64,000 bases of DNA from Muricauda sp. MAR_2010_75 (GCF_000745185.1 NZ_JQNJ01000001.1:2627501-2691500), one strand, 5' to 3'. Positions 8,342 through 18,113 are shown, counted from the stretch's first letter. Translations and numbers: made by a program. Notes: a model not told the origin generated them from the sequence alone.

Positions 8342-10169
8342 TAAAATACACATTGAATGTAGTACCTTTATCTACTTCACTACTGACTGTTATACTTCCG
8401 CCCATGGCTTCTATCTGGTTCTTTATAATATAAAGACCAAGCCCCCGGGCCTCTTTATTGTTATGGAACGTTTTATACATTCCAAATATTTTACTGCCAT
8501 ATTTTTCCAAATCTATTCCCAATCCATTATCGGAAAAACTGAAAATTGTGGTATTCTTTCGTTTGCTTGCATTTATGCTAATGATGGGTTTTCTGTCCGG
8601 ACTACTGTATTTGACCGCATTGGTCATAAGGTTAAGAATCATACTGTCCAAATAGGCAGGAACGCTTTGTACTTCCAAATCTTTGGGAACATTATTCTGG
8701 ACTTCCGCTTGATGTTTGCCCATAAAAGCAGATAGGTTGGTTTGGACCTTTATAATACTTTGATAAAGGTTTACAGGTTTTTTATCCAGATTAACGTTAG
8801 TGTTGATGTCGATGATCTGGTTTAGGTTTTCCAAAGTTTCCATTAAGTTGTCCGAAGCACGTGACAACATGGTCATAATTTGTTCTTTTTCAGCCTCGTC
8901 TTCTTCCTTGGTCAAAAATCCCAAAAGCATTGAGAAGTTGGCGGAGTGAGATCTGAGGTTATGCGAAACAATATGCGCAAAGTTAATCAGCTTCTTGTTT
9001 TGGAGCGAAGTAACATTTATGAGGTTCCTCAACTGATCTTCCTTCTTTTTTAGCCCAGAAATATCCATACTGATACCAATAAGCCCATTTACCTTGCCAT
9101 CTAAATCAAAGAGAGGGATTTTTGATGTCAAAAAATGAGTGGTTTTTCCATTTTTTCGGATACAGAGCGTTTCTTTTCCCAGCATAGGTTTCTGGGATCG
9201 CATCACTTCCAGGTCTTCATTCCGTGAGATTCTGGCACTTTCTTTACTATAAAGGTCAAAATCGGTTGTTCCGATTAACTCCTCTTGGCTTTTTTCCAAA
9301 TACTCGCATTCTGCCCTATTGACCAAAATTTTTCTGGAATCTTTATCCTTGATGAATACGTTTAAGGGTATATTGTCTATGAGGGTGGTCAAGAGTTGTT
9401 GGCTTTCCTTGGTCTGTATTTCGGCCAAAACCTGATCGTGAATATCTTGAAATGTACCGAAGACCTTTACAATTTTTCCATTTACTTCAATGGGCTTGCC
9501 GCTGGCCCTTACCCATCTTTCCTCACCTGTGCCCGTTACTATTACTAGTCTTTCACTGAATGAAATCCCTTGTTCCAATGCTGTATGGAACAACATGGAT
9601 ATTTTGTTTCTATTATAACCTTGCTTGTAAAAGGAAATGGCCTCATTTACCTTAGGTGAATAGGACATGGAGACCTTGTGAATTTTTTTGGTTTCATCAC
9701 ACCAGAAAAGCTTTTCCGTTGCAATTTCATATTCCCAGTACCCAACCTGGGAGACCTCAGATTTTGTTTTCAGAACCGTTTTTAAACGCTCCAGTTCCTG
9801 TTCTTTTTCAATTTCTGCAGTGATGTCTTTTGTGTGAATGATGGAGCCTATTACATTTTCCTTTTCGTCGAACCAGGGGGTAAAAGTACTTTCCAACCAA
9901 ACTTCACTTTCACCGACTGTATTTTTATGTTGAACCGTGTCAGGTGCTTTGTCCACGAGAAACTTTTCAATTCTTTGACCGATTTCTATATCAGATTGAG
10001 CAAAAAGTTTATATACAGGAGCTCCCAATACGTCTTTTGGACAAACACCAAAAGTGTGCAACCAAGAATCCGAAGCATCAATAAGGATACCGTCAGGATC
10101 CACAAGCGCAGTCGCTGTGGGAAGTTGTTTCAGTAAATAATGTTGGGCAATCCTCTCAACTGCTTTCAA
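8325..10169 (-). CDS. PAS-domain sensor histidine kinase
   Basis: A 614-residue cytoplasmic kinase without transmembrane segments. Three PAS regions are readable: about 12-118, 138-250 (WYWE-like start at VGYWEYEIATEKLFWCD) and 258-372, each ending in the GTFQDIH or GISMDIS pattern. The phosphoacceptor is H403 in IVSHNLRSHSANF, a form of the H-box common in Bacteroidota. The ATPase domain shows the N box NLMTNAVKYS, G1 DNGLGID and G2 ARGLGLYI. PAS domains bind small ligands or sense redox/light, but the signal here is not identifiable. It precedes and overlaps its single-domain response regulator. Confidence 0.93.
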   Translation of the reverse strand: MKAVERIAQHYLLKQLPTATALVDPDGILIDASDSWLHTFGVCPKDVLGAPVYKLFAQSDIEIGQRIEKFLVDKAPDTVQHKNTVGESEVWLESTFTPWFDEKENVIGSIIHTKDITAEIEKEQELERLKTVLKTKSEVSQVGYWEYEIATEKLFWCDETKKIHKVSMSYSPKVNEAISFYKQGYNRNKISMLFHTALEQGISFSERLVIVTGTGEERWVRASGKPIEVNGKIVKVFGTFQDIHDQVLAEIQTKESQQLLTTLIDNIPLNVFIKDKDSRKILVNRAECEYLEKSQEELIGTTDFDLYSKESARISRNEDLEVMRSQKPMLGKETLCIRKNGKTTHFLTSKIPLFDLDGKVNGLIGISMDISGLKKKEDQLRNLINVTSLQNKKLINFAHIVSHNLRSHSANFSMLLGFLTKEEDEAEKEQIMTMLSRASDNLMETLENLNQIIDINTNVNLDKKPVNLYQSIIKVQTNLSAFMGKHQAEVQNNVPKDLEVQSVPAYLDSMILNLMTNAVKYSSPDRKPIISINASKRKNTTIFSFSDNGLGIDLEKYGSKIFGMYKTFHNNKEARGLGLYIIKNQIEAMGGSITVSSEVDKGTTFNVYFNEEDQ

Positions 10170-10365
10170 AATATGGGGTATTTGGGAACTTTATACAATT
10201 AAGAAATTTCTGACCAATGTATAGGTATTGATTTTTCTTATTTATTAATTGTTGTGAAACAGGGTAAAATTGTTGTTTTATTGACAAATGTCAAGGTTTG
10301 GCCTATTTAAAGATAGCAGATTTAACCTACAAAATCAAAAGAAGGGGCTACAATTAACAGCAAAA

Positions 10366-10824
10366 TTAATTCTTTACAACAACGGTGTCGGGGACCAAAC
10401 CTGTGTAGTCGCCGCCATTTCTAATGACATCCCTAACAATGGAAGAGCTAATGTAGGATTTGCCCGAGGAAGTCAACAAAAAGACAGTTTCAATCTCTGA
10501 AAGTTTTCTGTTGGTATGGGCAATGGCTTTTTCAAATTCAAAATCCGCAGGGTTACGAAGGCCCCTTAAAATAAAATCTGCATTGATTTTTTTACAAAAA
10601 TCCACCGTAAGCCCTTCATAGGTAACTACCTTGATCTTGGGTTCATCTTTAAAGGCTTCCTTTATGAACCTGACCCGTTCTTCCAAGGAGAACATGTATT
10701 TTTTGTCGGCATTTATCCCAATGGCTATAACGAGCTCATCAAAAAGGGTAATGCCTCTTTTAATGATGTCGTAATGGCCTAAGGTAAGGGGATCAAAGGA
10801 ACCTGGGAAAATGGCACGTCTCAT
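10366..10824 (-). CDS. coaD: Pantetheine-phosphate adenylyltransferase
   Basis: Transfers AMP from ATP to 4'-phosphopantetheine, the fourth step of coenzyme A synthesis. The product is 152 residues from ATG 10824 (MRRAIFPGSFDPLTLGHYDI); an ATG three codons earlier at 10833 is equally possible. It shows the nucleotidyltransferase motif TLGH, then RGLRNPADFEFEKAIAHTNRKL and the C-terminal ISSSIVRDV. It follows ddl on the minus strand after 33 bases. coaD next to ddl, a PASTA protein and rluD is a conserved Bacteroidota neighbourhood. Confidence 0.96.
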   Translation of the reverse strand: MRRAIFPGSFDPLTLGHYDIIKRGITLFDELVIAIGINADKKYMFSLEERVRFIKEAFKDEPKIKVVTYEGLTVDFCKKINADFILRGLRNPADFEFEKAIAHTNRKLSEIETVFLLTSSGKSYISSSIVRDVIRNGGDYTGLVPDTVVVKN

Positions 10825-10857
10825 GGATGGCAAAGTTTCTTTAAAAATACGGAATTT

Positions 10858-11832
10858 CTATCGTAAAGCCTCCTCAATGGCACTGGCAAATAATTCTTCC
10901 AAGGATATCCCGGCTGCTTGGGCTTGCTTGGGCAATATACTTTCTTCGGTAAGTCCAGGGGTTGTATTTACTTCCAACAAATGGGGCGTGTCACCAATAA
11001 AGATGAATTCACTGCGGGTATAACCCTTCAATCCCAAGGTCTTATAAATAAGTTCTGCCCAGTGCCTAACATTATCTTCCTGTGCTTTGGAAATGCGAGC
11101 GGGTGTGATTTCTTGGGATTTTCCCTCGTACTTGGCCTCAAAATCAAAAAAGTCATTGTCGGAAACAATTTCCGTAATGGGGAGTACCGTAATCTTATTT
11201 TTATAGGTGATAACGCCCACTGAAACTTCCGTACCGTTTAAAAAAGACTCAATAATGACCTGGTCATCTTCCGAAAAAGCATTCTCCAAGGCAGTGTTCA
11301 AATCTTCTTTTTTGTAGACTTTGGAGACCCCATAACTGCTCCCTGCCCTATTTGCCTTAACAAAACAGGGAAGGCCCACTTTATTTACAATGACGTCCTC
11401 GTTAAAAGTGTCTCCCTTGTTCAAATAGTAGGAAGCGGCACAGTGTACCCCATACGGTTTAAGCGTGCTCAACAGATCCCTTTTGTTGAACGTGAGGGCA
11501 GCATCATAATGGTTGCATGAGGTTTGGGGGATGTCCAAGAGTTCAAAATAAGCCTGTAACAGGCCATCTTCGCCTGGTGTCCCATGGATGGCGTTGAAAA
11601 CACAGTCAAAAATGATTTTTTTGCCACCAAGCTCAAGGCTGAAATCAGATTTTTCCATAGGAAATTCTTCATTCGCATCATTCAGGTACACCCATTTCTC
11701 CTTGGTGATGATGATGCGGTATGGATTATATTTTTCACGGTCCAAATAACGATATACCACGTTACCGCTCTTTATGGAAATTCCGTACTCGCTGGAATAA
11801 CCCCCCATTACAATGGCAATATTTTTTTTCAT
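10858..11832 (-). CDS. ddl: D-alanine--D-alanine ligase
   Basis: Joins two D-alanines for peptidoglycan precursors in the cytoplasm. With ATG 11832 the product is 324 residues and begins MKKNIAIVMGGYSSEYGIS, the usual N-terminus of the family; the 24 residues in frame upstream lack resemblance to Ddl. ATP-grasp signatures are visible: FVKANRAGSSYGVSKV, VIIESFLNGTEVSVGV and, near the end, TPHLLEVNTTPGLTEES. It diverges from the PASTA gene, with a 77-base gap holding the promoters. Confidence 0.96.
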   Translation of the reverse strand: MKKNIAIVMGGYSSEYGISIKSGNVVYRYLDREKYNPYRIIITKEKWVYLNDANEEFPMEKSDFSLELGGKKIIFDCVFNAIHGTPGEDGLLQAYFELLDIPQTSCNHYDAALTFNKRDLLSTLKPYGVHCAASYYLNKGDTFNEDVIVNKVGLPCFVKANRAGSSYGVSKVYKKEDLNTALENAFSEDDQVIIESFLNGTEVSVGVITYKNKITVLPITEIVSDNDFFDFEAKYEGKSQEITPARISKAQEDNVRHWAELIYKTLGLKGYTRSEFIFIGDTPHLLEVNTTPGLTEESILPKQAQAAGISLEELFASAIEEALR

Positions 11833-11882
11833 TGACTTGTCGAATCGCTCTGCCAAAATAAAGAAAAAAGGACTGGCTTTCC

Positions 11883-11890
11883 TATATTTG
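11883..11890 (+). promoter_or_regulatory. -7 element (TATATTTG) of the PASTA-rluD promoter
   Basis: TATATTTG matches the Bacteroidota -7 consensus TAnnTTTG exactly and lies 19 bases before the ATG of the PASTA gene, in the gap between it and ddl. The -33 region has no clear TTG (GACTGG is nearest), so the call rests on the -7 element and position. Confidence 0.5.
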
Positions 11891-11909
11891 TCCATATAAG
11901 GCATTTCGC

Positions 11910-12500
11910 ATGAAACAATTTTTCAACTTTTTAAAAAGCAAGACATTTCTTATCCAAATTGGGTTGGCTGTTGTGGCCGTTGTGGTATTGGTACTTTTGA
12001 CCCTGCAATGGTTAAAGGGCACTACCAATCATGGTGAGTTTGTTGAGGTCCCCGATTTCTCCAAAATGTCCGTGTCTGAAATGCGAAAGGCCGTAGAGGA
12101 CGCCGGTCTGCGCTACCAAGTTTTGGATTCATCTGAATACAATCCCGATTATCCCAGATTTTCCATTTTGGAGCAAAACCCACATGCCGGGAGCAAGGTA
12201 AAGGCCAACCGAAAAATCTATTTTACGGTAAATCCATCAGGATATAAAAAGGTGACAGTGCCAGATATTATCCAAGTAACGCAGCGTAATGCCGCATCCA
12301 TGTTGCGTGCTGTTGGACTGGAGGTGGAACGGGTAACGTATATTGATGAGCTCGGCAAGGACATGGTCTACAATTTAAGGCACAAGGGAAAATATGTAAA
12401 GCCCGGAGACAAATTGCCCAAAACTTCAAAGGTTGAGCTTATCTGTGGCAATGGAACCATTCCCGGCAGTGCACGTGTTCAGGCTGATTCCCAAGAGTAA
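11910..12500 (+). CDS. PASTA-domain membrane protein
   Basis: A 196-residue protein with a short cytoplasmic start, one transmembrane helix (about residues 14-34, LIQIGLAVVAVVVLVLLTL) and two PASTA domains outside the cytoplasm (about 44-112 and 115-183). PASTA domains bind peptidoglycan stem peptides or beta-lactams in penicillin-binding proteins and Ser/Thr kinases, but no catalytic domain is attached here. Position between ddl and rluD suggests a link to cell wall synthesis or its sensing. The stop codon overlaps the rluD start (TAATG), so translation is coupled. Confidence 0.88.
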   Translation: MKQFFNFLKSKTFLIQIGLAVVAVVVLVLLTLQWLKGTTNHGEFVEVPDFSKMSVSEMRKAVEDAGLRYQVLDSSEYNPDYPRFSILEQNPHAGSKVKANRKIYFTVNPSGYKKVTVPDIIQVTQRNAASMLRAVGLEVERVTYIDELGKDMVYNLRHKGKYVKPGDKLPKTSKVELICGNGTIPGSARVQADSQE

Positions 12501-13528
12501 TGGACGATTCGGAAAACCAAGAACTTTCACAAGACGAACTTTTTGAGCATTATAGATTTGTGGCCTCAAAAGGCCAGGAACCTTTGCGCGTGGACAAGTT
12601 CTTGATGAACTTCATAGAAAACGCTACCCGGAACAAGATTCAGCAAGCGGCCAAGGAAGGCCATATTTGGGTGAACGGTTCCATCGTAAAACAAAATTAC
12701 AAGGTAAAGGCAGGAGATGAGGTGAAAGTGCTGTTTGAGCACCCACCTTACGAGTTTTTACTCACTCCCGAAAATATTCCGTTGAACGTTGTCTATGAAG
12801 ATGACGCTTTACTGGTAGTGAATAAACCCGCAGGCATGGTGGTACATCCAGGTCATGGAAATTATTCGGGGACCCTGATCAATGCTTTGGTCTACCATTT
12901 CGACAATTTACCCAATAACAGCTCGGAGCGACCCGGATTGGTCCATCGAATTGACAAAGATACTTCTGGACTTTTGGTGATAGCCAAAACCGAAACGGCC
13001 ATGACCCATTTGGCGCAGCAATTTTTTGAAAAGAGCAGTGAGCGCGAGTATGTGGCCTTGGTCTGGGGCAATGTGGAGGAAGATGAAGGCACTGTAGAGG
13101 GGCATATTGGCCGTAATCCCAAAAATCGACTGCAGATGATGGTCTTTCCAAACGGCGATGAAGGTAAAGAGGCCGTGACCCATTACAAGGTTTTGGAACG
13201 GTTTGGCTACGTGACCTTGGTGTCATGTCGATTGGAAACCGGACGGACCCATCAGATTCGGGTGCACATGAAACATATTGGGCACACCCTGTTCAACGAC
13301 GAGCGTTATGGTGGTGATAAGATTTTAAAGGGCACTACCTTTACCAAATACAAACAGTTTGTGGAAAATGCCTTCAAGGTATTGCCCAGACAGGCACTGC
13401 ATGCCAAGACCTTGGGTTTTGAGCACCCAAAAACAGGTGAGTTTATGCGTTTTGACTCCGAATTGCCCGAAGATATGGTGAATTGTATTGAGAAGTGGCG
13501 TGGATATGCCAAGCATCACGAATCATAG
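12500..13528 (+). CDS. rluD: RluD-family 23S rRNA pseudouridine synthase
   Basis: Converts uridines of 23S rRNA (in E. coli RluD: 1911, 1915, 1917 in helix 69) to pseudouridine. The 342-residue product has an N-terminal S4 RNA-binding domain (RVDKFLMNFIENATRNKIQQAAKEGHIWVNG, about 30-95) and the RluA/RluD catalytic domain with the aspartate in HRIDKDTSGLL; GRTHQIRVHMKHIGHTL is the other family hallmark. The start overlaps the stop of the PASTA gene by one base. Assignment to RluD rather than RluC or a paralogue rests on the S4 domain and neighbourhood. Confidence 0.92.
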   Translation: MDDSENQELSQDELFEHYRFVASKGQEPLRVDKFLMNFIENATRNKIQQAAKEGHIWVNGSIVKQNYKVKAGDEVKVLFEHPPYEFLLTPENIPLNVVYEDDALLVVNKPAGMVVHPGHGNYSGTLINALVYHFDNLPNNSSERPGLVHRIDKDTSGLLVIAKTETAMTHLAQQFFEKSSEREYVALVWGNVEEDEGTVEGHIGRNPKNRLQMMVFPNGDEGKEAVTHYKVLERFGYVTLVSCRLETGRTHQIRVHMKHIGHTLFNDERYGGDKILKGTTFTKYKQFVENAFKVLPRQALHAKTLGFEHPKTGEFMRFDSELPEDMVNCIEKWRGYAKHHES

Positions 13529-13533
13529 TTTCC

Positions 13534-13551
13534 TTCAATCTTAAGATTGAA
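13534..13551. repeat. Perfect 18-bp palindrome downstream of rluD
   Basis: TTCAATCTTAAGATTGAA is a perfect inverted repeat, followed at 13553-13565 by a small ACACC-TTT-GGTGT hairpin. There is no T-run, so it is not a standard terminator. The 12-base core AATCTTAAGATT recurs at 14485-14496, on the other side of yaaA. Could be a protein-binding site; no function is established. Confidence 0.5.
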
Positions 13552-13617
13552 AACACCTTTGGTGTATCCTATTAAAAAACCAAAAACCTAGCTATTTTTA
13601 CGGAAAATTTAGTTCTG

Positions 13618-14379
13618 ATGAAAATTGTAGTATCACCGGCAAAATCACTCGATTTTGAAACCGAGTTGCCCACATCAAAATACAGTCAATCCCAATTTTT
13701 GGAGCAGTCCGAAAAGTTAAACGGCATTTTAAAGAAGAAAAAGCCCAAGGCCCTGTCCAAGCTCATGTCTATTTCAGACAAATTGGCCGAATTGAACTGG
13801 GAGCGAAACCAACAATTTTCATTGCCCTTTACTGCAGACAACGCAAGACCAGCGGTCTATGCTTTCAACGGAGATGTATACCAAGGTTTGGACGCCTACA
13901 CCATTCCAGAAGAAAAATTGGATAAGTTGCAAGATACGCTTCGGATTTTGTCCGGACTTTATGGAATTTTAAAGCCGTTGGATTTGGTGCAGCCTTACCG
14001 ATTGGAGATGGGGACCCAATTGAAAGTGGGTCGAAAAAAGAACCTCTACGAATTTTGGCAAAAACAGCTAACTGACCACCTAAATGAGGAATTGGAAGAT
14101 GGTGAGTTGTTCATCAACTTGGCCAGTAACGAATATTTTGGCGCCATTGATGAAAAGAAACTCAAAGTGCCTGTGATCACCCCAATTTTTAAAGATTGGA
14201 AGAACGATAAACTTAAAATCATCAGCTTTTTTGCCAAAAAAGCACGGGGTTCCATGGTTCGATATATTTTAGATACCGATGCCAAGACCTTGAATGACAT
14301 CAAAGGGTTTGATTCTGATGGGTATATGTTCAGTGCCGAGCACACCCTAAAGGAAAACCAACCTGTTTTCATTCGATAA
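13618..14379 (+). CDS. yaaA: Peroxide stress protein YaaA (DUF328)
   Basis: YaaA lowers intracellular free iron in E. coli during peroxide stress and binds DNA in vitro. The 253-residue product is full length and carries the family's landmarks: [13 protein letters not shown] at the start, [43 protein letters not shown] and [11 protein letters not shown]. It stands alone between rluD and ppc, with a palindrome on either side. Peroxide function is inferred from the family, not from context. Confidence 0.93.
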   Translation: MKIVVSPAKSLDFETELPTSKYSQSQFLEQSEKLNGILKKKKPKALSKLMSISDKLAELNWERNQQFSLPFTADNARPAVYAFNGDVYQGLDAYTIPEEKLDKLQDTLRILSGLYGILKPLDLVQPYRLEMGTQLKVGRKKNLYEFWQKQLTDHLNEELEDGELFINLASNEYFGAIDEKKLKVPVITPIFKDWKNDKLKIISFFAKKARGSMVRYILDTDAKTLNDIKGFDSDGYMFSAEHTLKENQPVFIR

Positions 14380-14557
14380 GAACCGAAATTCCTTCCCAAG
14401 ATTTAGGGGCGACTTCTTTCAAAAAACAAGACAAGGTGTTAGGTTTGTGGAACACATGTCTTAAATTGTGATACACCTAAATTTAATCTTAAGATTTGGC
14501 TTTTATGCCGATCTTTAGATGCTCATTTATTAACAAGAACACTAACACCGAAAATCC

Positions 14558-17104
14558 ATGCAGCAGTCCAGACGATTAGAAGAGTTTAAAAAATCGGTCA
14601 CCAATAAATTCAATATATACAACAGTCTATTTTTAAGCCTACCCTACAAAAATGTTGAGAATGTGGGGATGCTCATCCCCCTTTTGCTCGATCAATGCGA
14701 AAAGGGACTTAAGGAAGGAAAGGACCCCCAAGAAATCTTGGAGGTGTTTTTTGCCAATTTTGCCAATATAATGGATGAAAGGGAGCGATTGGATTTTATG
14801 TTCCGGATCATTCAGTATGTAGAACGGCAAGTTGTACTTTATGATAGTGTTGAAGACTCAGCATTTTCAAAATTACAGCAGTACAGCAATTCATTGACCA
14901 TCAAGGACTATTTTGGATTGGTGAACCGGACCAAAAACTGGGATAAGGTCTCCAAAAAGCTTTCCACCTTTAGCGCACGGATTGTCCTTACGGCCCACCC
15001 CACACAATTTTATACCCCCGCCGTATTGGATATTATTGCAGAACTGCAATCACTGATTGATGAGGACCGTATCTATGATATTGATGTGACCCTGCAGCAA
15101 TTGGGGCTTACTTCTTTGGTCAATGCCAAGAAACCTACTCCGTTGGATGAGGCCAAAAACATCATTTACATTCTGCGAAATACGTATTATGATGCCGTTG
15201 GGGAACTGTATCAGTACGTGAAAAGTAATATTAGGGACGACGATTTTGAAAACTACAACATCATTAAACTTGGATTTTGGCCTGGTGGGGACAGGGATGG
15301 CAATCCTTTTGTGACGGCCGATATTACCAAGGAAGTGGCCGATGAACTTCGACTTACATTGATGAAGTGTTATTACAATGAATTGAAGGAATTGCGCAAA
15401 AAATTAACCTTCAAAGGGGTTCAAGAGCACCTTAACGAATTGAGCGGAAAGCTCTACAAAGCCATGTTCGACCCGAATGCACCGATTTCCTACGAACAGA
15501 TTATTGAGCATTTGGGAACCATTCGCGAAAGATTGATTGCGGATTATCACGAATTGTACTTGGATTTGTTGGACGAGTTTACAGATAAGGTTCATATTTT
15601 CAAGACCCATTTTGCCACTTTGGATATCCGCCAAGATCATAGCAAACACTTGTTGGTGGTGGAAACCATTTTAAAGCAGAAAGGAGCCATCAAGGAAAGT
15701 ATCTCCGAACTCAAGGAAAAGGAACTCATTAAATGGTTGTTGAAAGAAAACCTAACATTGGATCCAAAGGATTTTGACGATGACATTGTAAAAGACACCA
15801 TCACCAATATTATGCAATTGGGAGAGATTCAAGCCAAGAATGGCGAGGATGGTTGCAATAGATACATCATCAGTAATTCTGAGGATATTTTTGCAGTTCT
15901 GTTCGTATTTGGATTGTTCAGATGGTGCGGATGGGATGAAAAGGACATCACTTTTGATATTGTTCCGTTGTTCGAGACCATGAAAGGAATGGAAGCTGCA
16001 GAGGAGGTCATGCAGACCTTGTTCGACATACCAGTTTATCGTAAACATTTGGAGCGAAGAAATGAAACCCATACCATTATGCTGGGCTTTTCCGACGGTA
16101 CCAAGGATGGAGGCTACTTAAAGGCCAATTGGTCCATCCTAAAAACCAAGGAAACCTTGAGTAAAGTCTGCAAGAAAAACGGTATCAAAGCCATTTTCTT
16201 TGACGGAAGGGGAGGACCACCGGCAAGGGGAGGTGGAAAGACCCACAGGTTCTATGCGGCCCAGACCAAAGATGTGGCCAATCATGAAATCCAACTCACC
16301 ATCCAAGGGCAGACCATTACCAGTACTTACGGTACTAAGGAACAGTTTATCCACAACTCGGAACAATTGCTTACCGCTGGGTTGAGCAACAACCTTTTTG
16401 GAAAGGAATTGGTGATTTCCGGACCACAACGGAAGCTGATAGAGGAACTATCCGACCTCAGTTTTGAAAAATACGATGCGCTAAAGCAACATGATAAATT
16501 CATTCCTTATTTGGAGCACAGAAGCACCTTGAAGTATTATACAAAAGCCAACATCGGAAGTAGACCCGGAAAGCGTGGTAACAAAGAAAAATTAACCCTT
16601 TCCGATTTGAGAGCTATTTCATTTGTGGGTTCTTGGAGCCAGTTGAAACAAAACGTGCCGGGATATTTTGGATTGGGAACCGCAATTGCCAAGCTCAAGG
16701 AAGAAGGACGGCTCAATGAGGTGAAAAAGTTATATAAGGATGTGCCCTTTTTTAGGGCTTTAATGCACAACAGTATGATGTCTTTGGCGAAGACCAATTT
16801 TGGTTTGACTAGTTACATGAAGGAAGATCCGGAGTTTGGGGAGTTTTGGAATATTCTACATGATGAATTTGAATTGTCCCAGAAAATGCTCCTACAGATT
16901 TCAGGGTTGAAAATTTTGATGGAAGACGAGGAAGTTTCTAGGGAATCGGTAAAGATTAGGGAGAAGATTGTTCTGCCATTGTTGGTCATTCAACAAAACG
17001 CGCTGTACCATATCACTCAAAATTCGGAATACAAGGAATTGTATGAGAAAATTGTGACCCGTTCGCTGTACGGAAACATTAATGCCAGTAGAAACTCGGC
17101 CTAA
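14558..17104 (+). CDS. ppc: Phosphoenolpyruvate carboxylase
   Basis: Anaplerotic enzyme that carboxylates phosphoenolpyruvate to oxaloacetate. The 848-residue product has the catalytic-histidine motif TAHPTQ near residue 146, FWPGGDRDGNPFV, the LDIRQDHSKH region and LGFSDGTKDGGYLKANW. The glycine-rich mobile loop reads GRGGPPARGGGKTHRF instead of the GRGGSIGRGGG of E. coli, a variant I associate with Bacteroidota enzymes. There is no plant-type N-terminal phosphorylation extension. The UDG-like gene follows after 22 bases, so they may share a transcript. Confidence 0.96.
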   Translation: MQQSRRLEEFKKSVTNKFNIYNSLFLSLPYKNVENVGMLIPLLLDQCEKGLKEGKDPQEILEVFFANFANIMDERERLDFMFRIIQYVERQVVLYDSVEDSAFSKLQQYSNSLTIKDYFGLVNRTKNWDKVSKKLSTFSARIVLTAHPTQFYTPAVLDIIAELQSLIDEDRIYDIDVTLQQLGLTSLVNAKKPTPLDEAKNIIYILRNTYYDAVGELYQYVKSNIRDDDFENYNIIKLGFWPGGDRDGNPFVTADITKEVADELRLTLMKCYYNELKELRKKLTFKGVQEHLNELSGKLYKAMFDPNAPISYEQIIEHLGTIRERLIADYHELYLDLLDEFTDKVHIFKTHFATLDIRQDHSKHLLVVETILKQKGAIKESISELKEKELIKWLLKENLTLDPKDFDDDIVKDTITNIMQLGEIQAKNGEDGCNRYIISNSEDIFAVLFVFGLFRWCGWDEKDITFDIVPLFETMKGMEAAEEVMQTLFDIPVYRKHLERRNETHTIMLGFSDGTKDGGYLKANWSILKTKETLSKVCKKNGIKAIFFDGRGGPPARGGGKTHRFYAAQTKDVANHEIQLTIQGQTITSTYGTKEQFIHNSEQLLTAGLSNNLFGKELVISGPQRKLIEELSDLSFEKYDALKQHDKFIPYLEHRSTLKYYTKANIGSRPGKRGNKEKLTLSDLRAISFVGSWSQLKQNVPGYFGLGTAIAKLKEEGRLNEVKKLYKDVPFFRALMHNSMMSLAKTNFGLTSYMKEDPEFGEFWNILHDEFELSQKMLLQISGLKILMEDEEVSRESVKIREKIVLPLLVIQQNALYHITQNSEYKELYEKIVTRSLYGNINASRNSA

Positions 17105-17126
17105 AACTGGGCACTAATTCCGCATT

Positions 17127-17795
17127 GTGAGCAAGAAACCATTTCTGCATACACATCCTTACGAGCCTTTTCTATTTCCAGAGGCCACAAAATTGATTGT
17201 GGGCACCTTGCCACCACCTCGGTTTACCATTGGTGAATTGCGAAAGGAAGATGTTGACTTTTGCTATGGAAGCTGTAATGGGATGTTATGGCCCATTTTG
17301 GACCGTATTTTTGGGTTGAATCTCAAATTTGAAAATACAGCGGAGGCTATATCACAACGAGAGCATTTCCTCTTGAAGCATAAAATTGGTGTTTGCGATA
17401 TTGTCCATAGTGCAGAACGGGAAAAGATTGATGCCTCGGATTTGGGAATGCAAAATGTGGTGCTTAGGGATTTGGTGGGATATCTTCAAGAATTCCCAAA
17501 CATAGATACTCTTTTATTTACTGGAGGAAACAGCAAAAATGGCCCCGAATATTTTTTTAGAAAGCAACTAAAGGAGCTCGGGTTACAGTTGGAAGTGGTT
17601 TCTGATGAGGTACCCCGTATCCATCAAGTTGAGATTGGTGATAGAATGGTAAAAACGGTTTCCCTAACAGCCCCTTCAGGAGCGGCCAACCGTGCCGTGG
17701 GCAGTCTTCAATTGTACAAGGACCTGAAAAGCCAAAACCCAGCATTCAATACGTTTGATTTCAGGGTGATGCAGTATCGGGATTTTTTTGAATAG
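17127..17795 (+). CDS. Uracil-DNA-glycosylase-like protein
   Basis: A 222-residue soluble protein with features of the uracil-DNA glycosylase superfamily (Mug/SMUG-like branch). An N-terminal LIVGTLPPPRF corresponds to the active-site strand-loop, and the C-terminal TAPSGAANRAVG resembles the minor-groove loop with its proline and serine. The canonical water-activating GINPS or GEAPG motif is not present in standard form, so glycosylase activity is uncertain. I use GTG 17127 as start; no in-frame ATG gives a better N-terminus. Downstream of ppc by 22 bases. Confidence 0.7.
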   Translation: MSKKPFLHTHPYEPFLFPEATKLIVGTLPPPRFTIGELRKEDVDFCYGSCNGMLWPILDRIFGLNLKFENTAEAISQREHFLLKHKIGVCDIVHSAEREKIDASDLGMQNVVLRDLVGYLQEFPNIDTLLFTGGNSKNGPEYFFRKQLKELGLQLEVVSDEVPRIHQVEIGDRMVKTVSLTAPSGAANRAVGSLQLYKDLKSQNPAFNTFDFRVMQYRDFFE

Positions 17796-17909
17796 TTGGA
17801 CTAACCACTTGAAAATCCATTATTCGTCAAATGGTTGGGGGTATTGGTCAATTTTTGGACAATTTTTTCGTTTATATGAATATCTTGAAGAAATCCCAAA
17901 AAGAAAACC

Positions 17910-18098
17910 ATGAAAAACTTACTTAGAATTACCATTGCCCTGTGTTCAATCATAATGATTGCTTCTTGTAAAGTAAATCACGGAACTGTTAGAAGCAGCA
18001 CCGCACCGGGACAAGTAAAAAAAGCAACTGGGGCCAAAAGTGCAAAAGCGTATGCTCCCGGTCAACAGAAAAAAAGGATAACTGGGAATAACCAGTAA
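17910..18098 (+). CDS. Small lipoprotein with repeated APGQxKK motif
   Basis: A 62-residue protein: a lipoprotein signal MKNLLRITIALCSIIMIASC with lipidated C20, then a basic tail in which a motif occurs twice, APGQVKKATG and APGQQKKRITG, separated by AKSAKAY. Comparable tiny lipoproteins occur across Flavobacteriia and are sometimes labelled quinol oxidase subunit 4, a label with no support in this sequence. The charge suggests contact with an anionic surface such as lipid headgroups or peptidoglycan; that is inference. A strong hairpin terminator follows 15 bases after the stop. Confidence 0.8.
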   Translation: MKNLLRITIALCSIIMIASCKVNHGTVRSSTAPGQVKKATGAKSAKAYAPGQQKKRITGNNQ

Positions 18099-18113
18099 CA
18101 CCTTACCAAAAAC

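Noticed and set aside
11833..11904. 24-residue extension of Ddl
   Set aside because: It runs through the promoter region shared with the PASTA gene, and the conserved Ddl start is at 11832.
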